From Musa acuminata AAA Group (taxonomy: Eukaryota > Streptophyta > Magnoliopsida > Zingiberales > Musaceae), in contig NC_088331.1 of assembly GCF_036884655.1 (NCBI RefSeq), forward strand, positions 15,777,501 through 15,841,500: a stretch of DNA of 64,000 bases, in the 5' to 3' direction. This document shows, piece after piece, positions 47,823 to 58,365 of the stretch. Both the position numbers and the translations under genes were made by a program. Under the pieces are notes generated by a model. That model did no database searches. It worked only from the letters and a program-made list of their open reading frames with translations, and was not told the DNA's origin. The stretch's first letter is position 1, and every line of letters begins with the position of its first letter.

Positions 47823-50467
47823 ATCTCCCCCTTTTTGATGATGACAACCACTTGATGACGGAGTTAAACTTAACTCCCGGAGTTTAAACAAACTCCCCCT
47901 ATCAATATGCCATATTGATAGAACCTTGAATTCAAACTGAATTCAAGTCATTGCAATATTCATCATGAATACTTGCAACACGTCAACATGAACTTATGCA
48001 TAAACTTATGCATCACATGTCATGTCATCAACATACTTCTCCCCCTTTGTCATCAACAAAAAGGAGAAGTACTACAATCAAGTGTGTGTGATATTGGTTC
48101 AACTCATTGCATGAAAATCATAATATCAAGTTTTATCATCATGCAAGTTTGCTAATATCAAATACCAACATGAAAAATTGCGATGTAGGCTTTTGATATC
48201 ATAATGCAAACATTTCAAGTGTTTATCAATTATAGCATTTCATCACATGGTAGGATATCAACGCGTAAAATTACGATACAAGTTCTTGATATCTTAACGC
48301 ATGATGAAAACATGGCATAATACAAGTTTGGCAATCATAGCATCAATTCATATATCTCTTAATGATGCAAGCATTGCAAATATGGCAATCATATCAATTC
48401 ATATATCTCTTGATGATGCAAGCCTAGCATCAGTGTTCATGGCATCAATTCATATATTTCTCCCCCTTTGTCATCAACAAAACGGAGAACGATATAAGCA
48501 AATTTTAAGCATAAGTGCTTGTTGTTATGTATGTGAAATAAATCCTTGCAAGTAAAAACACTTTCATCCATATTCATCAAATCCATTTCTCAAAAAAATA
48601 TTTTTCACATGATGTGTGTATGAGAGATGTATTTGCTAGTCAATTACATATGTCAAAAATCAATGATATGAACTAAACTTGATATGGCATATGCTTGTTA
48701 AGTTTGGAAGAGAGTGAACTTGATATGTTAGACTCAAGAGAATCCGAAAATGAAATTTGAGTCTTTCTTCCATTCGAACAAGGTTTTGCTATAGATATTC
48801 AATTACAATCATGAAGGTAAAGCATGCTTGTTATCATGGAAGTTTTGTATTCAAGCACATAATTTTCTACATGTAATTGTGTAAAATCATTATGCCAGTC
48901 AAGTGATTCAATCATTCAATCAAGAAGGTTCGAAAAATAATTTTAACACGTTCAATCATTAAGACGTATTTTTGCCATTGTTTTTCAAATTCAATCATAA
49001 AGATAAGACATACTCATCATCATGATAGTATGATAGCAGGTTTACCATATACAAGCTAGCAAAAAGTTTGTACATTTTAAGGCCCGCAAGCTAGCAATTT
49101 TGAGATGTTCAAGAAAGCAACTCTTGCTTCTTGATATATGCAAATTTGTCAAGTTTTGCTAGATGTGCAAGTTAGCATTTTTGCCTCTTGAGATAGGCAA
49201 GCTAGCAATCAAGTTTTTTCATCTTCTTGACTTGTACAAGCTAGCTATCTCCCCCTTTGTCATTGTCAACAAGGGAAAAACCCTTTACATCAATTTCTAA
49301 ATCATGACAAAGGTAAGTAATCATTCTTATTTGTGCATCATTATAGTTTCAATGCACAAATTTATTAACATTACATTTCAAAAAATTTATGCATGATACC
49401 GAAAAATCAATCATCATCATGAGCATATCAAACATGATATTCAAGCATTCATGATACATCATTTTGGCAGCATGATCATAGATATTCAAACGATGGTATC
49501 TAGAATTCATTACATCTTATTATGCATGATCATTAACTCATCATTTGAATTTCATGCATTATTTCATTTCATCTCATAAGGAATATCAAGAAGAGTTATT
49601 GGATGATGAGATAAATATTTTATGAATACACAGAATATCATAAGTGTTTCATGTATTCATATTATCACATGAAGCATATTATCATTTTTAAGATTCATAA
49701 CATGAATAACGTTATTACTATTTCATCAAAATTAGTTTCGAGATTCACATAATATCATGAAATCATTAATCTCGATAAAATGGGAAAAACATTTTCTTTT
49801 TAAGTGATTCTTTTAACACATCATAAAAAAGAAAAACTCATTCATAATTCAAGTGATTTACAAGATATCATAAATGAATTTATCACTTGTATTTCACCAA
49901 AATCGAGAACTCTAGAGTTAGAAAAATGATTGAAGCATTTAATCTGATTGAAGAATGATTCATATTTAAAGTGTAGCATTTGTCAAATCTGAAATCATCA
50001 AGTATAACTTTAATATTTTCATTGCAACATTAAGCAAGGTTTCATTGAAGATAATTTTGAATGATTCTTATAAATGCCTAAAACTTCTTTAATTTTAATT
50101 TATGATTGACTTTATAATAGCATGCTCAAATCTTTATTCTTATGTCAAAACCATACATTATATTTAATAAACAAAGACAATGAAAAATATCAAGCCTTCC
50201 AGACAAAAGCCATGTATCGTCATTGAAAAGCAATATGAAAATGATCAAAATATATATTCTTGCTTCTCAAGCACATAAGATTAATCTCACTAGGTGTAAA
50301 ATCATTAGATTTCTATCTTGCATTAACATGAGACATGCAATTTTCATTATCATTTTCGAGATTACAAGCATGATCATATTTTTGCATTTTCATTGTTAAA
50401 TTATTAAAAATATAATTTTCAACAAAATTTAAAAAAAAAAAAAAAAAAAAGTGCATCATCAAAAGCA
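47823..50467 (-). other. Element B non-coding internal region
   Basis: About 2.6 kb without a gene, like 13668-16270 in A. PPT-like CTCCCCCTTTGTCAT tracts occur near 48040, 48460 and 49250 besides the true PPT at 47823. CAAGCTAGCAA words cluster at 49050-49240. A 20-base A-run lies near 50430-50450. Confidence 0.8.
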
Positions 50468-51466
50468 TCATGTAATTTCGAAGTAAATTAGGGGGATTTC
50501 GATTACCTCATCATTGTAGGCTGTTAAGGCGTAGTTTGCCGCCTTGCTTTTGTTGACTTTCTCTTCTTCGGAGGAGCTCGATTCATCCCAATTTTTGTTC
50601 TTCTTCTTGCGTTTAAAGCAAGTAGTTCCATTCTTTTTGCTTTTTAATTTTCGTTTCATTTTAAGTTCACCATCACTTGAGCTTATGCTCGAGTGGTCTT
50701 CAAATGTTCTATGTCCCAAATCCTTCCTGTTCTTTGGAAGGTTGGTTTATTCATCATTGTCCTCATCACTTGAGTCATCGCTCAAGTGGCATTCATTTGT
50801 CCAGAGTTCCAAATCCTTCCTGTTCTTTGGAAGGTGGTTCTCAAGTTCTTCACGTGCATTGCACGTCATTTCATATGTGATCAATGAACCAATTAGTTCT
50901 TCAAGTGGAAAATGGTTCAAGTTTTTTGATTCTTGAATAGCAGTTACTTTTGAATCCCAAGTTTTAGAAAGTGAGCGCAAAACTTTGTTAACGAGTTCAA
51001 AATCCGAAAAGCTTTTACCAAGTGATTTTAAACCATTGACGACATCCGTAAAACGGGTGTATATGTCAACAACGGTTTCGCTTGGTTTCATATGAAAAAG
51101 CTCGAAATCAAGCAGTAGAATATTAACTTTCGAGTCTTTGACTCTACTAGTTCCCTCGTGCGTGATTTCAAGAGTGCGCCAAATATCGAAAGCCGTTTCA
51201 CACGTAGAAATCCGATTGAACTCATTTTTGTCCAATGCGCAAAATAAGGCATTCATAGCCTTTGCGTTTAAAGAAAAATTCTTCTTCTCCAAAACCGACC
51301 ATTCGTTCATCGGTTTGGAGGGAAGTTGAAAACCGTTTTCAATGATATTCCATAAATCCAGATTTAGAGAAATTAAGAAAACTCTCATTTGAGTTTTCCA
51401 ATAAGTGTAGTCCAATCCGTTAAAGAACGGTGGACGAAAGACCGAACAGCCCTCTTGAAAAGTCAT
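50468..51466 (-). pseudogene. Element B gag, interrupted by a stop in a 93-bp duplication
   Basis: Starts at 51466 (MTFQEGCSVFRPPFFNG) and follows the A gag closely for about 220 residues. A 93-bp imperfect tandem duplication (repeat words CCAAATCCTTCCTG at 50716 and 50809) adds an acidic DDSSDEDNDE segment that ends in a TAA at 50747-50749. The frame then resumes (MGHRTFEDHSSISSSDGEL) to the same C-terminus as A, again without a CCHC knuckle. A shortened Gag of 239 aa could still be made. Confidence 0.85.
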
Positions 51467-51516
51467 TTCTCTCGGGTGTAAATCCGAAATGAGAAAAACC
51501 CCGCTCTGATACCAAT

Positions 51517-54178
51517 TGTTAGGATCGAGAGCACTAAGAGGGGGGGGGGTGAATTAGTGCAGCGGAAATCTTATATTAATTTAAAAACCAAAAACTGCGT
51601 TCGTTCAAAAACTATTATGATGCAAAAGCAAATTCTTAGTTTGTATCTAAGTGCAGTTTGCGTCTAAGCGCAGATTGCGTTTAAGCGCAGTTTTACGTCT
51701 AAGCGCAGTTTTGTGTCTAAGCACAGTTTTGCGTCTAAACTCAGATTTACGTCTAAATGCAGATTTACGTCTAAACGCAGATTTACGTCTAAACGCAGAT
51801 TTACGTCTAAACGCAGATTTACGTCTAAACGCAGTTTTACGTCTAAACACAGTTTTACGTCTAAACGCAGATTTACGTCTAAACGCAGATTTACGTCTAA
51901 ACGCAGATTTACGTCTAAACGCAGTTTTACGTTTAAACGCAGTTTTACGTCTAAACGCAGATTTACGTCTAAACGCAGTTTTACGTCTAGACGCAGATTT
52001 ACGTCTAAACTTTGAAACTCGTTTGTATACTCACAGAAGGCAGTATGCAGTTGAAATCAAGACGTGAACGTGAACTGAAATATGATGATTGAGCGAGGAA
52101 AGCCGATTTACGTCTGAATGCAGTTTTACGTCTAAATGTTGAAACTCGTTCGTAAAATCATAGATGACAGATTGCAGTTATTAACAGGATTAAGATGTAA
52201 GCGTAAACTGCAAAGAAGCTCGTTCGTAAAAGCACGGAAAACAGTTCTGCAGAATCAAACGTAAACGTAAACTGTAAATACGAATTTACGTCTGAATGCA
52301 GATTTGGAAGAACAGCACTTAGAACTTGTTCGTGAAAGCGCAGAGAGCAGTAGTGATGAGGGAGGTTTGCAGTAATGATAAAGTGCTCGAAAATAAACGC
52401 AAACCAGAGATTTAGAGTGGTTCGGTCAGCCTTGACCTACTCCACTTTTGGCTTCCTCCACCGATGAGGTTGCCGACGTCAACTAGGTGCCTTCCTTCAA
52501 TGGGCGAAGGCCAAACTTCCCTCTTACAATTTCTCTCCTTTTGACAGGCTTAGGAGACAACCTTTACAGACCTTTCTCTCCTCACTTTACAATCAAAAAC
52601 TTGAAGAACAGAAGGAGGAGACTTAAAGGCTTTACAACACTTTTGAGCTCTTAGAATCACAGAAAAGATCAAGATTTCGGTATAGGTCTATATCTTTTCA
52701 GTGCTGAATGGGTGGGGTATTTATAGGCCCCAACCCAATTCAAAATTCGAGCTCAAAACGATCAAATCGATCAAATCCCAGAATTCTGGGATCAGGCGGT
52801 TGCACCTCTCAACTGGAGAGGTGGCACCGCCTGGCAGAGCTCGAAGACTGAGCTCAGCCGATTGCTCTTCTCTGCCAGAGCTCGAAGACTGAGCTCGATG
52901 GTTGCATCACCTGGCAGAGCTCGAAGACTGAGCTTGGTGGTTGCATCACCTGGCAGAGCTCGAAATCTGAGCTCGGTTGTTGCATCACCTGGCAGAGCTC
53001 GAAACTGAGCTCAGGCTGATGCACCTCTCTGCCAGAGCTCGAAGACTGAGCTTGGTGAATGCATCACCTGGCAGAGCTCGAGACTGAGCTCAGGCTGATG
53101 CACCTTTCTGCCAGAGCTCGAAGACTGAGCTCGGTGGTTGCATCGCCTGGCAGAGCTCGGAACTTGAGCTCTGGCGGTGCAACCTCTTGGCTGGGGCGGT
53201 TGCACCTCCCAACCCCACAGCCCAGGCGGTTGCACCTCCTGGCTGGGGCGGTTGCACCTCCCAACCTCGCAGGAAGACATAGCCTGGGCGGTGCTACCTC
53301 CAAGCTGGAGAGGTGGCACCTCTTCACTATTCCAGCTCACTTGGTTTGGCTCCAAACTTGGTCCAAACCAGTCCGAACTTGGGCCTAATTGGCCCCTACT
53401 TGGGTTATAGGATTAACACCTAATCCTAACCCTAATTAACGTGCTAACTATGAATTTAAAGACATTTTCTAAGCTATTACAAAGTCCGCAAGTCAAGACT
53501 TCTTCTAGCGAGCTTCCGGCAAACTTCCGGCGGTCTTCCGATGAACTCTCGGAAACCATTCTGCGGACTCCCGGCAAGCTCCTAGACTTCACGATTTGTT
53601 CTTAGCGAGTTCCAACGAGCTTCTTCGGCAAGCTCCGATCTTTCTCGGCGAGCTCCGCGAACTCCCAACGAATCTTCGGACTTCCGTCGAACTCTCGAAC
53701 TCGCAACAAATCCTTCGCGCTTGACTCCGACACTTTGTTTCGCTTTATGTCTTCATCGTTATCATAGTTAATCCTGCACAACAAAACAAAACTTCAATCG
53801 AGACAATTAATCCTAAGCAATTAACCAAGTTGTCCGACATGTCATTGGTCCCTCGACGCTTCGTCCGATTCTTCGGCGCATCGTCCTCTCGTGCAGCCTA
53901 TTGCCCAATCGGCCAGTTGACTCCGCAACTCCGATATCCTTGGCACAATACCCGCTCTTCTTGGCCCGATGCCCGAGTCCACGGCCCGAAGCCTTCTGTC
54001 GATACGCCGACCGATCCACCGGCCCGACGTCCAATCTTCTGACATGTTCCTTCGGCACAATATGATTTTCCTGCTTTAATTGTCTCATCCTGATCGAAGC
54101 ATCCTGCGTTACTCAAAACGCAGATTAAATCATAAACATATATCAAGTAGTTTCATCATCAAAATACGAGATTCAACA
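51517..54178 (-). repeat. Element B 5' LTR (2662 bp)
   Basis: Nearly identical to 45197-47822, next to PBS GCTCTGATACCA (51503-51514). The array at 51651-52015 has two more 18-bp units than the 3' LTR. The TATA box is at 52718-52726 in minus orientation. Confidence 0.95.
52718..52726 (-). promoter_or_regulatory. TATA box of element B 5' LTR
   Basis: CTATAAATA on the element strand in the conserved GGGGCCTATAAATACCCC context. As B is young, this promoter is the one most likely to be usable. Confidence 0.72.
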
Positions 54179-55358
54179 AAGATAACATTGCAGATCCACT
54201 AACAAAGTCGTTGCCTCATATTTGTTTTGAGCATCACAGGGGTCTGATGGGGATCAGACACATAGGTGATTGGCTTTAGGTCAAGTGGGAGATTGCTAGT
54301 CATAGGTGCCCAGCAAGCCAATCACGTGAGTGGGAGCGCTATCACCTTTTTGGTGTTATATGTGGATGAGATCCTGATCATTGGGAATGACGTAGGAATG
54401 CTATCCATAGTAAAGGCTTGGTTATCTAGACACTTCTCCATGAAGGATTTATGTGAAGCATCCTATATTTTGGGGATTAGAATCTATAGAGATAGATCCA
54501 AGAGGATGCTTGGCTTGTCCTAGTCCAGGTACATAGAAACCATTGTCAAAAGGTTTGGCATGAAAAATTCCAAGAGAGGTCTCATACCGATGAGACATGG
54601 GATATCGCTTTCTATGAGTATGTCCCCAAAGACTCCAGAAAAAGGGCGAACATGGATATGATACCTTATGCCTCAGCAATAGGGTCTATCATGTATGCCA
54701 TGCTATGTACTAGGCCTGATATAGCGCATGCTCTGAGTGTCACGAGCAGGTATCAGGCGGATCCAGGCTTGGAGCACTAGAAAGCAGTAAAGTGTATCCT
54801 TAAGTACTTGAGAAGGACTAAGGATCTTTTACTAGTATATGGAGGAAATAGCCTTAAGGTTGAAGGCTACACTGACTCAAGTTTTCAGTTTGATGTCGAT
54901 GATAGCAAGTCGAATTCAGGTTATGTGTACACCTTGAATGGAGGAGCAGTGTGCTGGAAGAGTTCCAAGCAAGATACCACTGCTGACTCGACCACAGAGG
55001 CGGAGTACATTGCTGCATCAGATGCAGCAAAAGAGGGAGTTTGGGTGAAGAAGTTCATCACAGATTTGGGAGTCGTGCCGGGTAGCGAAGAGCCGATCTC
55101 CCTATATTGCGACAACAACGGGGCGATTGCTCAAGCAAAGGAACCTAGGTCTCATCAGAAATCTAAGCATGTTCTGAGGAGGTTCCACCTTATCAGAGAG
55201 ATCGTGACCCAAGGAGATGTAGTAGTGGAAAGAGTTCCATCCGAAGATAACATTGCAGATCCACTAATAAAGTCGTTGCCTCAGATTTGTTTTGAGCATC
55301 ACAGGGGTCTGATGGGGATCAGACACATAGGTGATTGGCTTTAGGTCAAGTGGGAGAT
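54179..55358 (+). pseudogene. Element D: end of RNase H, LTR stub and second RT-RNase H copy
   Basis: 54184-54293 is the end of the first copy (ADPLTKSLPHICFEHH, then the PPT AAGTGGGAGAT). 54294-54333 is the first 40 bp of the D LTR. At the shared word AGTG it switches to RT sequence equal to 44273 onward and runs through RNase H to the PPT at 55346-55358. In this copy the RT active site reads YVDE, not YVDD, there is a frameshift near 54640 and a stop near 54780. RNase H at 54808-55344 is open to its natural end (GIRHIGDWL). The two copies differ at several single bases. Confidence 0.9.
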
Positions 55359-56853
55359 TGCTAGTCATAGGTGCCCAGCAAGCCAATCACGTGAGTGATG
55401 GCACGTGTGACTTAATATAGAATCTTTTTGCTTATTATATTTTGGCATATATCACTTTATAACTATTGCATAAATGCATACATATATTGTGATGTCCTTG
55501 GATTTGTGCAATGGGAATCGGATCGTGATGAGATCACGATAGTGAGATCGATTCACTTTTAAACACGTATCCTAAATAATCCTGGTCATAGGTTACTCGA
55601 GAGGGATATCGTGATAACCTGATAGACTGGTGTGTTGTATACCCGTCCATATGATGAATGCAGCTGGTCTCATAGCTGCTTGTGTAGGGACACTAGGGAT
55701 ACAGTACAGGTGCTCATTGGAGAATGAGTTCACTGATTGATCCGCTTACGGAATGCTAGATGGTTGATGATGCCTTATTGTCAAACAGTGATTCCGTAGT
55801 CATAGTGGTGTATCTGGTCCTTAGACTTGAGACACCAAGGATGTCCTGTATGAGTTCTCCACTCTTTGATACCAGACTTATAGGTTTGGCTGTCCCAGAT
55901 CTAGTACAGTTGGTCATTGGGAGTGGTAGTCGACCTTACGAGGGCTATTGAGTGTCGATAGAGGATCATCCACTCTCGACGTCATGAGAGGAATATCCCA
56001 TGTGTTCTTGCTCAGACAAATCCCTGGCTAGGGTCATTCGGGTTGAGTGAGAAAGAGTTCTTCGGGAGAATCCGATTAGAGCGAGACTCGAGAAGAAACC
56101 GTGTGGGTCTGACAACACCATGCTCGATATACGGTCTCTGGTATATTAGATGGATGAGGGACTATAGGTACATGGTAACTGAGGACAGACAGGTCCAATG
56201 GATTGGATTCCCCTATATCGTCTGGGGCTACAGCATAGTGGCCTAGTACGTCCATAGTCGATGAGTCGAGTGAATTATTACAGAGATAATAATTCACTGA
56301 GTTAGGAGTTCTGACAGGTATGACTCATGGCTAGCTCGATATTGGGCCTAGAGGGTCACACACATATGGTAGGCATTCTGATGAATAGAGGTTCGGATAT
56401 GAGATATCCGACGGAGCCCTTGTCTTATTGGATGCAGATCTAATACCCACTAGGGGAGGACCCATTAGGGTTTGACAGGGGACCTCTATAAATAGGAGGG
56501 ATTCAGAGCCCCATGGGCTAGAGAGCTTTTGTTTGCCTTTTCCTATTCTCCTCTCCATCTCCACCTCAGAATAGGTCTGGAGTTTTGAGGAGCGTCGTCG
56601 CAACCCTACTGTGTGGATCACCGCTAGAGAGGACGACGCTTGACTTCCTTCACCCTCTCCTAAGGATCTGCAAGGAAACAGGGATATACGATCTCCCTAG
56701 GTAACACAATCTACTCTATACGCAGTTTCATGTTTTACGGATTTTTGCGTACCAATCTTCGCACGACGATGAACATCTCTTTGAGAATCGGGGATTTTAT
56801 TTTTCTTATTCTTCCGCTATGCATATGATGTCACCCCCAAGGATTTCCCAATA
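55359..56853 (+). repeat. Element D 3' LTR (1495 bp)
   Basis: Starts TGCTAGTCATAGG after the PPT and ends CCCAATA where the 5' LTR ends CCCAACA. Followed directly by the target duplication CTTTC. Confidence 0.95.
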
Positions 56854-57052
56854 CTTTCAAATCAAGATCGACCATAAAAGCCTAAAATATTTCTTGGAGT
56901 AGAAGATATCTTTCCCCGAGTAGCAAAAATAGGTAACAAAGCTTCTTGGATACGATTATGAAATAAGTTACAAAAAGGGGAAAGAGAATGTTGTTGCATA
57001 TGCGCTTTTGCGGCTACCCGAGTAAGCTAATTTTTTATCATTTCACTTTCGA
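56854..57052 (+). pseudogene. Ty3/gypsy relic part 3: RNase H
   Basis: Continues the frame broken at 38127: DHKSLKYFLE, then VTKLLGYDYEISYKKGKEN and a worn ADALSRLPE-type motif (about 56870-57030). Stops lie after FLE and in the following codons. It ends abruptly at the truncated LTR of element E. Confidence 0.87.
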
Positions 57053-57582
57053 CGGTGCACAGAGAAAAGAAGAGAGAGAGAAATAGAGAGAGAAAGTAAG
57101 GTTTTATAGTTTTCTGTTTGACAATCGGTGGTAAAACATTCTCAGTTTTGGCCCAAATTTTATGTGGAGCATCCTTGCAGTAAACTCTACTATCCTAACG
57201 GTGTTGATCTACAATTTACCCTCTTTAAGGTACTTTCCTGCTATATCCACTTTGTGAGACCTAAAATTTACTTACGAGGAGATCTATGATCTTGATGTTA
57301 TTGTGATCCTCTGACTATTCTAGAGAAGACCGATTGTAAACCTGTTATCATTACTATTGATAGTGGAAGATTAAGATGGACTACGGTCCCGTGGTTTTTC
57401 CCATATTGGGTTTTCCACGTTAAAAAGATTTGGTCTCATTGTGTGATTGATTTTTGCTCTATTGTTTATGTTGTGCTGGTTGATATTTTCATTTGGATAT
57501 CAAGTTGGTTTTTTGATGAGGAACCCATTTTGATACACAAAGAGGGAAAAGAGTATTCCGCTTTAACAGGTTTTTCCCAACA
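57053..57582 (+). repeat. Element E 5' LTR remnant
   Basis: Matches 63321-63841 of the 3' LTR and ends GTTTTTCCCAACA. PBS TGGTATCAGAGC is at 57585-57596. It has GAGA-rich sequence at its left edge. The first part of the LTR is missing. Confidence 0.87.
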
Positions 57583-57636
57583 AGTGGTATCAGAGCATTA
57601 GGTTATTTGGTGCTAGTTTTTTCTTGTGTGATTGAA

Positions 57637-58365
57637 ATGGAGCAGTCAGATGATATGATTAAATTGAACTCATCAAATTATTCCACTTGGAGGCGTCTGA
57701 TGGAAGATTTGCTTTATTGCAAAGATTTGTATAAGCCCATCAAGGTTAAAGATAAACCTTCTACTATGGACGATGAAGAATGGGAAGTTCAACAAAGAAA
57801 AGCTATTGCCTATATTAGAAGATTGATGTATATAAACTTGCATGAGCATATTTTAGATGAAACCAGAGCTGATGTTGTTTGGCAAAGGTTAGAAAATCTC
57901 TTTGCGAAAAAGACTATGGGAAATAGAATTTCTCTCCTTAGAAGGCTTGTAAATTTTAAGTATAAAGGTAGTGGTAACATTGTTGAGCACATAAGCATAT
58001 TTCAGAGTCTTGCAAACAAGTTGGTTGCTATGAAAATGAATATAGATGATGAGATGCAAGGATTATTACTTCTCAGCTCTTTACCAGAAAGTTGGGAAAC
58101 ATATGTGGTGACTATTTGCAACTCCACGTCAGAGGAAACTCTAACTATAGATATGGTTAAAGATAGTTTGCTAAATGAAGATGCCAGAAGGAAAGAACAG
58201 GGTGAATCTTCTTCTAGGGCATTTGTTACTGAAAAACAAGAAAGACGTGGAAGAAGTCATAGCAGAAATCCACATGGTTATAGAGGAAGATCCAAGTCTA
58301 GAAGAGATATCAAATGTTTTCACTATAACAGGCCAGGTCACATGAAGAAAGAGTGTAGGTTTTAG
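57637..58365 (+). pseudogene. Element E gag
   Basis: Starts at ATG 57637 (MEQSDDMIKLNSSNYSTW), 54 bases after the LTR edge. UBN2-type core (ENLFAKKTMGNRISLLRRL, LLLLSSLPESWETY), a basic RS-rich stretch, and a zinc knuckle with the second cysteine changed to tyrosine (CFHYNRPGHMKKEC, about 58315-58360). The stop at 58363 lies where related elements read on into pol, so it is probably a mutation, not a designed end. Confidence 0.85.

Larger units (their letters stand above)
45197..54178 (-). mobile_element. Element B: young non-autonomous Sirevirus-like element, gag only
   Basis: An 8982-bp element with LTRs 45197-47822 and 51517-54178, PBS at 51503-51514, PPT abutting 47822, and perfect target duplication AAGAT (45192-45196 and 54179-54183). 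It splits the RNase H of D. No protease, integrase or RT. I count about seven single-base differences between its LTRs by eye plus a 36-bp array difference, so it is the youngest full element here. Same family as A. Confidence 0.95.
38128..56853 (+). mobile_element. Element D: Angela-like copia element with chimeric duplication and nested B
   Basis: Plus-strand element with LTRs 38128-39626 and 55359-56853 and target duplication CTTTC (38123-38127 and 56854-56858). Order: 5' LTR, PBS, long structured leader, gag-pol (41399-45196), nested element B, end of RNase H, PPT, 40-bp LTR stub, second RT-RNase H copy, PPT, 3' LTR. Without B it is about 9.7 kb. Both coding copies are dead. RT, RNase H and LTR length fit the Angela group of copia elements. 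Confidence 0.92.

Noticed and set aside
54266..54523. 85-aa frame that starts upstream of the second RT copy
   Set aside because: A chance fusion of the LTR stub with RT across the chimeric junction, not a designed gene.
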